A DNA stretch of 64,000 nt. Origin: Cyprinodon diabolis (taxonomy: Eukaryota; Chordata; Actinopteri; Cyprinodontiformes; Cyprinodontidae). Made by a program: the position numbers and the translations under genes. This document shows positions 34,708 through 45,153 of the stretch, in pieces (the stretch's first letter is position 1; each line of letters begins with the position of its first letter). The notes beneath the pieces were generated by a model. That model did not search any database. It was not told the DNA's origin and saw nothing but the letters and a program-made list of their open reading frames with translations. The DNA is taken from positions 5,026,052 to 5,090,051 of the forward strand of contig CM060080.1 in assembly GCA_030533445.1 (NCBI GenBank), in the 5' to 3' direction.

Positions 34708-34860
34708 AGCTACAGTGTGTAACTTTCAGCGACATCTAGCGGTCAGACTGCAGACTGCAGCAACATGAACATCTCCCCCCCACCGCTTCTCCCCCCCAAC
34801 AGTACGGCGAGCTTTACGGGACAAAATGTCTTCCACGACGTCCGCATTACCTACCTTCTC
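34708..34860 (+). mobile_element. Truncated TTAA-type transposon end
   Basis: After ttaa (34704-34707) the sequence agctacagtgtgtaactttc and the next 45 or so bases match the inverted right end of the MITE at 27475-27661. No matching right terminus was found in the next 500 bases. An ATG near 34827 opens a frame of about 20 codons that stops at once, too short to call. Confidence 0.55.
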
Positions 34861-35724
34861 AAGTGATGAGGTTTGTTTACATAGATAATTTTACAGATAG
34901 TACTTCATTAGTCTGTGTAGGGTATAGATTTCATGTAGACTTAAGATAATAAATATACCCGTTATTTTTTCTACATCGTTGTGACGCTTTGGCGATCTCG
35001 CAATCACTAGTTTGTTGGCTCTGCGCTGCTGTAGCGCAAAGATTCTTTATCATATGCATGATGAGAAAGGTAAAGGAAGTTTCTACCACAAATGTCAGAT
35101 TAAAGATAACTGATTTAACAGATCCTGGTATAAATAATTTATATCACAGAACTTGAATAACAAAGCAAGCAGAGAAAAACTTTTTTGAAGGAAACAATAC
35201 TGAAAACCTTATGAAATATTTACTTTCTTTGCTTTATGAAAAATATTTTTTGTGACATTTTTTTGGCCTTTATTTGAGAGTAGGCTGAAAGGAAATGGGA
35301 TTGAAAAAGAGGCGAGAAGACATGGACATGGGTCAACAGGCCAGGACTTGAACGGCCACGTCGAGGACCAAAGGAAAACACTCTGCTTGTTTCCTGCTCT
35401 ACAAGCTGCAATGCAATATTATTTTTCCTGTCTAACTGGCAGCATACAGGCTCCCACTACACACTTTCACAGGAGAGTTTTTCTCAGGATTTCCCCCAAA
35501 CAAGCAGGGCTTCGAACTTTAATATCTGGTTGCTGCTCTAACAAGATCAAAGAAGATTGTTGTTTTACTTTATCTGTTTTCTGTAACACTGAGCTCAGCC
35601 ATAAATAGTATATTGAAATGTTTTATTGATTGTGTATGTCCAAGTCTTTCCTGCTTGCTACACACAGCGTGTTTCCGGATGAACTTTATACAAGGTTAAA
35701 CCTTGCTGATTTACCTTCTATTCA
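34861..35724. other. Unassigned sequence
   Basis: No gene is recognised. The part near 35265-35385 (ggccaggacttgaacggcca) looks like an inverted, decayed tRNA-type B box, so an old SINE fragment is possible. Confidence 0.35.
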
Positions 35725-35769
35725 GAGATTTACGGTGGCCCTGAAGTGCAAACTGCAACTACAAATCCA

Positions 35770-36330
35770 AAAGCGCAACTACATTAAGGAAATCGCAACT
35801 ACATAAAGCAAAGCGCAACTACATTAAGAAAAACAAAACTACATAAAGCAAAGCGCAACTACATTAAGAAAAAAAAAACTACATAAAGCAAAGCGCAACT
35901 ACATTAAGAAAAAAAAAAACTACATAAAGCAAAGCGCAACTACATTAAGAAAAACAAAACTACATAAAGCAAAGCGCAACTACATTAAGGAAAACAAAAC
36001 TACATAAAGCAAAGCGCAACTACATTAAGGAAAACAAAACTACATAAAGCAAAGCGCAACTACATTAAGGAAATCGCAACTACATAAAGCAAAGCGCAAC
36101 TACATTAAGAAAAACAACTACATAAAGCAAAGCGCAACTACATTAAGAAAAACAAAACTACATAAAGCAAAGCGCAACTACATTAAGGAAAACACAACTA
36201 CATAAAGCAAAGCGCAACTACATTAAGAAAAACAAAACTACATAAAGCAAAGCGCAACTACATTAAGGAAAACAAAACTACATAAAGCAAAGCGCAACTA
36301 CATTAAGGAAAACACAATTACATTAACTTA
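35770..36330 (+). repeat. 40-bp tandem repeat array, 13 units
   Basis: The marker cataaagc occurs at 35802, 35842, 35882, 35923, 35963, 36003, 36043, 36083, 36121, 36161, 36201, 36241 and 36281, i.e. a period of 40 with one or two 38-41-bp steps. Each unit has two related halves, ctacataaagcaaagcgcaa and ctacattaagaaaaacaaaa. A single inverted unit lies in the right arm of the element (about 36712-36768). In transposons such subterminal units are likely transposase-binding sites. Confidence 0.93.
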
Positions 36331-36627
36331 CCGGAAAAGGTAGGTACCAGTGGGAAACATGAGACATCGCTGATTGGACGACGGTGCCGTTTGACCCTTG
36401 AACCGGAAGTTGCATCGTCTGAACAGTCCAGCTTCTTTTAAGTGTGTCTTCAGTGTAAGCAAACTAGCTGAAATTTCGTGATTAGTCTTGAGCATATCCA
36501 GTATCACCTCGTACGTATGTCCTGATTCAAAATATTCCTGGATAACGGCAGCTATGTTTGGGGCGACGACAATATCTATGTTTTCAAAAGCCGCAGCAGG
36601 CAGAATGACTTCCGGTTCAAGGGTCAA
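36328..36627 (-). pseudogene. IS3EU-like transposase N-terminal HTH fragment
   Basis: A 99-codon minus-strand frame spans the centre of the element at 35731-36788. Residues 24-71 (from APNIAAVIQEYFESGHTYEV on, ending LKEAGLFRRCN) have the pattern of an N-terminal helix-turn-helix domain that precedes the integrase core in fish IS3EU-like proteins: a first helix with YF, G-x-T-Y at the turn, a recognition helix with L-x-x-L-K-x-x-L, and a closing L-F-R-R. The integrase DDE domain is missing and the last 25 residues are encoded by the inverted arm. It is either the spliced first exon of a lost transposase or a short protein that could still bind the arm repeats; the latter is speculation. Confidence 0.6.
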
Positions 36628-36794
36628 ACGGCCCCGTCGTCCAATCAGCGATGTCTGATGTTTTCCACTGGTACCTACCTTTTCCGGTAGGTTAATGTAA
36701 TTGTGTTTTCCTTAATGTAGTTGCTCTTTGCTTTATGTAGTTGCGATTTCCTTAATGTAGTTGCAGTTTGCACTTCAGGGCCACCGTAGAGATT

Positions 36795-37162
36795 ATACTT
36801 TGTATTTTTCACAAAACAAATGTGATTTACTTCAACGCATGGTTGCAAATTTATGTGTTTGTCTGTTTGAAATAAAGAATTGTATGCAGTAGTAGCTTCA
36901 TCTGGTCTGTTCCTGTTTAGCTGTGACACCACACAGAGAAATATCAGCTGGGCTGCTGTTATAAACACCTTACATTATAGATGACAACGTCAGGCCTGTT
37001 TTTCAGTGTTTAGTCCTGTTTCTCTCCCAGACATAGTTATGGGGTCAGCTTTTACGGTGACTAACTGTATGTGCTGTCTTTCTAAAGTAACAGAGACAGG
37101 AATACGTTTTCTACTTTCTGCTCCTCTTCTAGCCAAAAAGTATCTATTTTTTGTATTATTTT
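36795..37162. other. Unassigned sequence
   Basis: No gene or repeat is recognised between the IS3EU-like element and the RTE tail fragment. Confidence 0.5.
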
Positions 37163-37270
37163 GTCATTGTACCCCGCCTCTCTCCCATAGACAGCTGGAA
37201 ATTGGCACTGGCACCCCTTGTGACCCAGCTTGGGATAAGCATGACGGAAAATGGATGAATGGATGGATTC
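37163..37270 (+). mobile_element. RTE/SINE tail fragment
   Basis: The phrase gtaccccgcctctctcccat, then ggcaccccttgtgacccag and an end in aaaatggatgaatggatgg match the RTE-type tail at 20160-20258. Only about 100 bp remain. Confidence 0.75.
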
Positions 37271-37439
37271 TGTCATTGTTTGAATCATTAATACTGCTCT
37301 CATATGCCTTTTCTTTGAACGATCTAATGTTTAAAGTAGATGCATAAAATAAATATTGAGCACCATCTATGCAGACACAACACATGGAACCTAGAATGAA
37401 ATAAACTATAAAACAGAATGGAACTGAACAAAGAATAAC

Positions 37440-37475
37440 TTTGTTGTCCATCGATGGGGAAATTTCTGTCCCCCA
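37440..37475 (-). mobile_element. Short SINE tail fragment
   Basis: The sequence tttgttgtccatcgatgggg is a near copy of the SINE tail at 21984-22003. Nothing else of the SINE is visible. Confidence 0.5.
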
Positions 37476-38695
37476 GAAAGAAAGTATAACAACAGAATAC
37501 CAGACCAGGTGCCAGTCCTACAAGCGAAGGATAGGACATTTTGGCTAAAGATCACACAGGCTGATCAAAACTAGACAAATGATTGGTAAAACGTTTCATG
37601 GTCTGGTGAATCTCAATTCAGCTGCAGGATTCAGATGTTGAGGTCAGATTTGCATGAGAGCATAAATTCATCCTTCCTTTTCAAAGGGTGTGGGGCGTGT
37701 TGTTGTTGGCGCACTATTGGCACTGTAGTTCCAGGTGCCTGTCTGACTATCTGTCTGTCTGTGATAAATCAGCATCATCACTTCTCAATTAATTCTTATG
37801 CAGTTGTACAGCTTAAGGGACTTTTGCCAGATGCAAATACTAAAATGTTGCAATGCTTAAAGTGTAACTCAACCCAAATTCAACTTTATTGTATGTAAAC
37901 CATATTAATCCAGTCTCTGGGGTGCCATTTCAATATTATTTTGCATATTTTTACAGCTACATGTGATGTTTTTTAAGTTTTGCAGTATTTGCCTCAACAG
38001 CACACTCCTACCTCGCTGTCACTATATCCCCTTGTTTGGGTATAACTACATCTCACTCAGAAAGACATGGATAATTTTTTTAACGACAACTTAGGAAAAT
38101 GCTGCATCCATAAAAGTATACAAAGCACCAATGCAGACGTTGTGGTACATATGCCGGGCCCTTTGGTGGTGCTGTGAGACCGACACAAAATAACACCCAA
38201 ACACTGGCTGACCTCAAAAAATCTATCCTTTGCATTGCTACAAGGATCCCTCTGCTCGCACTCTACCAATTGATATGGCTGAGCAAAGCTAGCTGCTTAC
38301 TAATGACCTCTCACCCCCTCATGTATCCCTGCCCATCAGGTTCTCTAGGCATTGACCGCTTTGATGGTATTTTTGAAAACAATCTAGTACCATAACTCTA
38401 ATGTTAATAAATCAGATTGTTGGGAAATGATTTCAGGCTGAAAAATGATACTACACAATTGCCCTTTCGATCCACGCTCTACAACATTAGCAATGTTCGC
38501 ATGCATGTGGACTGAAATGTATTCTGTTTAAAAAAAATATTGTAGCATTTATATAGACATACAAGTAATTGGTAAAAAAACTGCCAATCACACTACAATG
38601 CCTCATGTAATGGTACATCATGTTAACGTGGGGTGCACATGCATACTCAAGTCAGCTTGTCTCATTCAGAATAACAAAAATTCCAAAGCGTACCC
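37476..38695. other. Unassigned sequence
   Basis: No gene is recognised. Short CTGT units occur near 37748-37762. The block at about 37850-38480 could be an unrecognised repeat, but I found no ends. Confidence 0.45.
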
Positions 38696-38845
38696 TAAAG
38701 CCCCTGTCACACCTTTGATGATTTAGACTAGCGTATGCCTGACGTACGAAAAATCTGGCAAAAACGCGGGCATGCGTTGGATAAGTTATGGGTACGTTCT
38801 GTAAAAGTTATTAGCACGCTGAAGTACGCGGAAACACACTGGCAC

Positions 38846-39261
38846 CAGTGGCGGCTGGTGAAAAATATTTTTGGTGGGGCTGATATAGCCTAGTGTATGT
38901 CTCCAACTAATCCAGAATAAGAATTCAAATAAACAATTGGAAAATAAATACAATTTAACAGTAATGATTTAATTTACTATATAATAACAGTAACAGTGAT
39001 GATTTTGGACACAATAACCATGACATGAAATTTTCATACCCTACAACAGGGATGTTCTTCTGGCAAACGGGTAGATAAATAAGGATCTCACCGAATTTGG
39101 TGGAAGCTGCACCTCGCTCGTTACGTTTGCTATCGTCCCTCTAATTGTCTGCACCTGCGCATTGAGTGCAGAAGGATGTTAAAGGACAGTATTTTCAGCG
39201 CCCCAAGACCATAAAATTCTGAGACGCTGATTGGCCATTAAATTATTAAATTGACCTAGCA

Positions 39262-39292
<31 letters not shown>

Positions 39293-39647
39293 GACATTTT
39301 ATTTGAAAGCGCCTTATCACAACACCCAAGGACACTGTACAGGCAGATAAAAACATTAAAAACATTTACATGATTATCATAGTACATGATTGGCAGATTC
39401 TCTGCACATGTGGGGCAGTCTGATCAGCGCCCCAAGACAGAGACAGTAGGAGTCTGTCTGTAGAAATCCACAAATGAAGGACAGTAGGTAGGGAAATGTA
39501 GTTTATATAATTTGTTTTGCTTATAGGTACACACTCTAGAGAGTAAAACTGACATTTATGAGTTAATTTTTAAAAATATATTTTACGTTTCTCTCTTCTT
39601 ATCAGGGAGGGCGGTACCCCAGCACCCCTATGCGCCGGCCGCCACTG
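38846..39647. mobile_element. hAT element nested in Harbinger-like element
   Basis: Ends cagtggcggctggtg and, inverted, CAGTGGCGGCCGGCG are hAT-type. The 8 bases actggcac stand on both sides (38838-38845, 39648-39655), a perfect duplication. It lies wholly inside the element at 38699-40109, so it is the younger of the two. The centre carries a LINE tail fragment. Confidence 0.87.
39252..39345 (-). mobile_element. LINE 3' tail fragment with (TTA)n
   Basis: On the minus strand it reads GTGTCCTTGGGTGTTGTGAT, then GGCGCTTTCAAATAAAAT and a long TTATTATT run. This is the form of a common fish LINE 3' end with its microsatellite tail. It sits inside the hAT at 38846-39647. Confidence 0.55.
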
Positions 39648-40112
39648 ACTGGCACATGTCGACATACGGCAAGTAAGTCTAGAAATTTTGAAGGAATGCA
39701 AAAATTTCCTGACGTATTCCATATGTGGGCCATAAGTTACAGGTAAGTTATTTGATCGTTGACATACGTTAAGTGTAAATTACTCATAAGTCGTGGTGTC
39801 CAGCTTATCCAAAATCTATGAGTAACTTGTGCTTAACTTATGCGCAGCAATGCAAAAGAAGCAGCTTTAACTGATGCTTTGTAATTCCCATAAGATTATG
39901 CTGTTCATCGTTTCATGGGCATTACGCTGCCTTGTATTATGTATAAGTTAGACTGTCGTTGGACATAAGTTCTGGACTCATTATGAATACGCTATGCATA
40001 CGCCCAAATGTAAAAAAAATACATCGGAAGTTCAGCGTATGCCAGTGTTTTAGGAGATTCCGGGACGTCGGGCATATGCTGTCTAAATCAGCAAGGGGTG
40101 ACAGTGCCCTAA

Positions 40113-40631
40113 GATACTACTTGCTGATTTCAGGGCAAGATGTAACTCATTCAAGCCTTTAAAAAAAACTGCAGAAGCTTTGCATTTTTATTTGTTAAGA
40201 CTTGAGTTGTCAAAATATTAATACTCCAAAAATGTGCAAATTAAAACAATAATACCTCAGACAACTTTAAAATACTGTCAAATTGTGTTATATTTGGGTT
40301 ATTTATTAGCACATGTATTTAACCCCTATGTGCATTTTGTGAAAGCTTTTCCTTGGGATTTTTCTTATGAATATTTCTTCTGACTTTAAGAACAGTATTT
40401 GTCCTTTTTTATTCCAGTGGTACTAAAAAAGGTCTTGAGTGTTTAATATTTTCCTGGCTATCGATATTGCAATTGAAATTTTAGAATTGCGTCAAACCCC
40501 AGCATGTCAGGGTGGCTGATTAACAATGATGACAAAACATCATACAGGAACCGGCTTCAAGCATTGGAGTTCTGGTGCAGGGAGAATTATCGCGAGTTCT
40601 TCACCAGGAAACCAGTAAAAATGGATCTATG
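40113..40631. other. Unassigned AT-rich sequence
   Basis: Nothing is recognised. Confidence 0.5.
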
Positions 40632-40634
40632 TAA

Positions 40635-40935
40635 GGGCTGTGCAATTAATTACATTTGCAATATAGTCGCAATTTAACAAAACACAATTTTCAAGCTGCA
40701 AACACACTCAGTTTTGCTCAGATGACATTTAACAAGAGAAAGGCAACATTTGCAGTGCTTTAGGTGATACACAAAGTTGATTTTCAAACAAACAGAAAGC
40801 CTATGACAGCTGCAGCTTTCTCGCAGATCCATGCATGCAAGTAGAATTAAGCAGTTTTTCACGAAAAGTATACAGTATTCCTGCAACAATGGACTAATAA
40901 TCAAAATGTTAATTTTGGACAAAATCGTTCAGCCC
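40635..40935. mobile_element. MITE with GGGCTG ends and TAA TSD
   Basis: The left end gggctgtgcaattaattaca and the inverted right end GGGCTGAACGATTTTGTCC are partial inverted repeats. The trinucleotide taa flanks both sides (40632-40634, 40936-40938), pointing to a Harbinger-type origin. The 301-bp element has no coding content. Confidence 0.72.
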
Positions 40936-40938
40936 TAA

Positions 40939-43900
40939 TCTACACTACAGTGTTGTATGCTGGCTACATTGCATTTGAGCAGAACAACAACAGCACATAA
41001 AGACTGCCATGTGGATCATGGGCTCCTTAATCCCTTGCAAAGAGAAAACCTGAGGAGTCACAAAGATCTGGGACCACCCAGCCCACCTTTGGCACTCTCT
41101 TTTGACCAGCCTTCTTTCTCTGGCAGACTCAGTCTTGTAAGTATTATGAAAGCCTATTAAGCACCATACCAGAATGTTATGAGTGACCAAGAGACATTTA
41201 TCCTGCTGAAGAAATGCTGCAAACAAAATTTAATTGTATCATAATTTAAATAAAGCTTCCATTTCTAAAAATGCAATAACTGTGAAAATGGGGTTAAAAT
41301 ATTAAAACTTTTTTTTTTTGGCCCCAGTACTTTTTCTGAACACCTAGAGGGCCACTAATAAAGACAAACACCATGTAGGCTGGTTTATCTTCTAAATCTA
41401 ATAATCTCCTCTGAGCTTCAACAAAAAAACAAGCCCTCACAAGAGAGAAAAGCGCTGCCATTCAAAACTAAGCGCGTCACAGCAACACTTCACTGGAGGC
41501 CAGTCTGACAGCTCTGCAGCTCCTCTCAGAGACGAATCAAGATGAATCATCACATTTGTTGGTATCCTAAAGCCCTTTGTTGACTCCTTGTGTCCGTGAA
41601 GATTTGTCTTTCTAATCATTTCTCACAGGACAAGAAGGGTTTCTTCTTGTTCACTTAATGTGTAATATGGATTGTCAGGATAGATCCCTCAGTGGTGTGC
41701 ATATGTTTTACTGAATTCCAATAATAATGTCAGTCAGTGAATTAGCCAAGACATTAATGCAAGATAACTCAGCATAGCTGACTTGCAGTACAGTCAGCAT
41801 ATGAGCCATTTGTGCAAACAAATTCCTTCAGGCTGACATCAAACGTCCGACCACATGTCTGCCTGCCCTTGTGAGGAAGTCAGAATGGAAATCCCCCTCC
41901 TCCCTTCATCCCTCTTAAATACGTTTGTGGTTAGCATCTTTTTCTTGCTCTCATTTTTAATCCAAGTGAAAATTCTGCAGATGAAAGAAAAGTGATGGTG
42001 CTAATGTGTGTGATAGTCACAGCCGCAAAAAAACCCTCAGCAATAAATTAAAGACCACAGGCGTTCAGCTTGGCCTCATGTGACCATACCCCCCAGATAC
42101 AAACAGACAAACAGTCACACATTGTCCTCCAACGTCCTCCAAACAGAAAACAGCCACCAGGCAGACAGGCGCCCACATTCCCCTCTAAAGACCTATCTGG
42201 CTGCAGAGATAAAAACCCTACTGTAAACACACCATTTGTGTCATATCTGTGACGTGACTAAATTATGAGAAAAATCTAATAGCTTTTCTTCACCTGACAG
42301 AATGCTCTGATGGACCTGTGGTTTGTGCAACCAGTAAAAAAACAACAACTCACGTTATAAAAGTGGCATGTGGACCAAGAACTTGTCCTTCCAAATGAGT
42401 AACCAGGCACAGAGTCAAAGATGGCGTGAGTTGGCGCTAACTTTTACTTTCTGTTGGGATTTGTGACCATCTGAATTCTGCACACATTCAATTCTGCCCA
42501 TCTGTACGGATGCATTCATATACATCTACGCCCCCAAATCCTTTGGTTTTAATCAGTTGAAGTATCTTCTAAGAGCCAGATTTTGCTTTTGGATGACAAT
42601 CGCTCCACTTTTGATGAGTAAATCATAAATGCAACAACTACTTCTAGTAATTAACATAAGGCGACTTTAGGAAGCCTATAATTGATCTTTTGTTTTCTTC
42701 ATCTGTGATGCATTTATAAACCCCATCCATCAGGATATTGAATGAATGTTGCGATTCTATAAAGAGCAAATATGATTCCACACAAGCTGACGGGAATATT
42801 TTTCACCCATGAAGAACCTAGGGTTTAATTAAAAAAAATAATAAATCCACATTGTAACAGACACGACTGACAGCCCAAAAATGAAGTTTAAACTTGTGGA
42901 AGACACAAACCTAACTGGCTGAAGAAGAAAGCCCGTTTTTTCTTTCAGGGCCCATAAAACTTAGTCAGAGAAACATAAAAAAAAGTGCAGGGACCTACTG
43001 AGGCCTGAGTTTCAGTGGAAACTAAAAACATGCACTGACTAAATGCGGACCCCATGGGTAAACTTCATTATGCACTTTGCTCTTGACCACAAGGAACACC
43101 AGAAGTCAACTAAATTATACCAGAAAATGTTTACATAAGACCACATAGTTTTTGGAAAACAGTTCTGTGGACTAACCTCACCAAACTGGAACTGTTTACA
43201 CACCTGGCTTGGTGGTATGTTTGATGTGCAAAGGGCCAAAGACGGTGACCAGAAAATACACCATCCCCTTGGTCAAGGATGGAAAAGGGTCAACAATGAT
43301 GTGAAGCTGTTTAGGTTGGGTCCTCTTGGGTCTTCTTGTTATGCTTCCTGGCATAATGGGTTCTCAAAAACTGAAGTGCACTTCAAGAAGGAATGTGATG
43401 CCTTCTCTTAACAAATAATGGTGTTTATTGAGCTGAAATGTCAGCATTACAGGATTCGCTGTCACAGCGGCCCACTGTCGGGTACAAAGATGGAGCGCAG
43501 TGGAGGCGGAGTTACATGACCAGCGGAGCAAAAAGTAATGATTATCTGTCCAAACGGTCAGTTAACTGAGTTCGCTATAAAGTCCACTATATAGTCCCAC
43601 ACAGTAAGCTTGTATGAGCTATGAGAACAGCACATTTTAAACAGAGCATGCACGAGGAGAAATGGCCTTGTGCATACTCTTGCGCGTGCATTTTTTCTTA
43701 AAGTGGAGAGGGTGGGTCTCCACAATACCTTAAAGGTGGAACTGTTCACTCTTTGTTCCTCTGAAAGGCAATTTATTCTACATCTCTATCATGAACACAC
43801 AGCAACCACTAACGTGGGCTCTTTTTGCACTACGTCCATCGTAAGACCTTATTGTTCTGGTTATTACCTCAGATATTGTCAAGACCCAGCAGTCCAAAGT

Positions 43901-44863
43901 TGATACTGGCCTGGCAGCATCATTAAGATTGATATCCTGTCACTTTAACGCTCAGATAAGCTGATCTAGGACATGTGAAGCAGCAGCGAATGGAGTTAGA
44001 GAAAGAAAAACTGTTAAAAAGGGGGGAAAAAAGAGAGCAGGTTCACCTCCCAAGTAGCTCAATTGCTATCTGTCGGGCCACTCGAGCTCAGGAGAGAGGC
44101 CAGGAATGCATACCTTTGGTTTTAGGGGACGTCCCCCTTCCTTGTAACCTCACCCTACCAGTCATAAATTACTCTCTCTTCACGGTGGATGCACAGAGGG
44201 CCCCTACAGCATCTCTATGAGCAATTAAGGCCTCAATGGGATAGTATCAAGCCTCTCTGACCTCCTGTAACCTCTCCTGTCATTGTCACCTTCTGAAAGC
44301 TCCACTCTGCTTTGTCCCTACAGTGCCACAGCTCTCAGTGTGCACCATGCACTGACCACAGTTATAGAGTATACACAAGGTCGCAGGTCACCTGGACTGG
44401 AAGGGTTTCTTCTGTCATACTGCAGAACAGTGTTTACAGCTGCCCTCTCATAATGTGACTGGCTCAACTTTTTTCATTACTTTAGCTGCATGACAAGACC
44501 ACTGTCTCATTTAGCAGATTATCGTCATTACAGCTTATGGCCTCTCCAGCCACTCCATCATCTGAGCTGCATTCAGTCTGGGCAGCCAAGTGGAAGAAAA
44601 CTTGTTCTTCATGAGAATACTCAAGTGGCAAATCCAGCTTGTACAGGTCAGGGAAGATTGCAATGTGAGCATTAACCTGGCAAACTGGCGTGTCTAATTT
44701 GCTGCACTGGACAAAACAAAGGCTCTCATTGATATCTTTATATCAAGTCAACCATGGATTCAGTGGAGGGTCGTTTCTTCAGGCCAGAACTAATGATTTA
44801 TTGCAACTCTGGCTTGCCTGCACACTATCTGATTGGCAAGACTGTGCTCCATTGGGAGGTATA
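40939..44863. other. Long unassigned, mostly unique sequence
   Basis: Almost 4 kb without a recognised gene or mobile element. Frames of 60-93 codons lack motifs. The part near 42590-42830, around agtaattaacataagg and gatgcatttataaacc, looks like conserved non-coding DNA. A CpG-containing patch near 43440-43560 has unknown nature. Confidence 0.4.
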
Positions 44864-44865
44864 TA

Positions 44866-45067
44866 CAGGTGCTGGTCATAAAATTAGAATATCATGAAAA
44901 AGTAGATTGATTTCAGTAATTCCATTTAAAAAGTGAAACTTGTATATTATATTCATACATTACATACAAACTCATATATTTCAGATGTTTATTTTGTTTA
45001 ATTTTGATGATTACAAATGACAACAAATGAAAATCTCAAATTCATCATATCAGAAAATTAGAATATT
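44866..45067 (+). repeat. Left 202-bp terminal inverted repeat of Tc1
   Basis: It is identical in inverse to 46255-46456. It carries the outer transposase site caggtgctgg and repeats the phrase aaaattagaatat near its outer and inner ends (about 44881 and 45055), likely the two transposase-binding repeats of an IR/DR-type arm. Confidence 0.95.
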
Positions 45068-45153
45068 ACTGAAGACCAATAAAAACAAAGGATTTATAGA
45101 AATGTTGGCCAACTGAAAAGTATGAACATGAAAAGTATGAGCATGTACAGCAC

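Larger units (their letters stand above)
35731..36788. mobile_element. IS3EU-like element with expanded left arm
   Basis: The left end TACGGTGGCCCTGAAGTGC is mirrored exactly at the right end, and gagatt stands on both sides (35725-35730, 36789-36794), a perfect 6-bp duplication. A second pair of inverted segments of about 83 bp (36328-36410 and 36608-36691) forms the inner part of long terminal arms. The left arm contains 13 copies of a 40-bp unit between these, the right arm about one, so the arms are 680 and 181 bp. The 197-bp centre encodes a helix-turn-helix fragment. The 6-bp duplication and TAC ends agree with what I know of IS3EU transposons. Confidence 0.75.
38699..40109. mobile_element. 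Harbinger-like element split by a nested hAT
   Basis: The left end AGCCCCTGTCACACC and the inverted right end GGGCACTGTCACCCC match, and the similarity extends inward (gatttagac and its inverse). The trinucleotide taa flanks both sides (38696-38698, 40110-40112). A hAT element of 802 bp with its duplication interrupts it near the left end, leaving about 600 bp of its own sequence rich in cataagtta/taacttatg motifs. No transposase was found. Confidence 0.78.

Noticed and set aside
35770..36330. CRISPR-like periodic array
   Set aside because: The whole 40-bp unit repeats without unique spacers, the DNA is eukaryotic, and the array belongs to a transposon arm.
41020..41160. Possible host exon ending at a GTAAGT donor-like site
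   Set aside because: The frame before it is short, has no domain, and no acceptor-donor pair or second exon could be supported.
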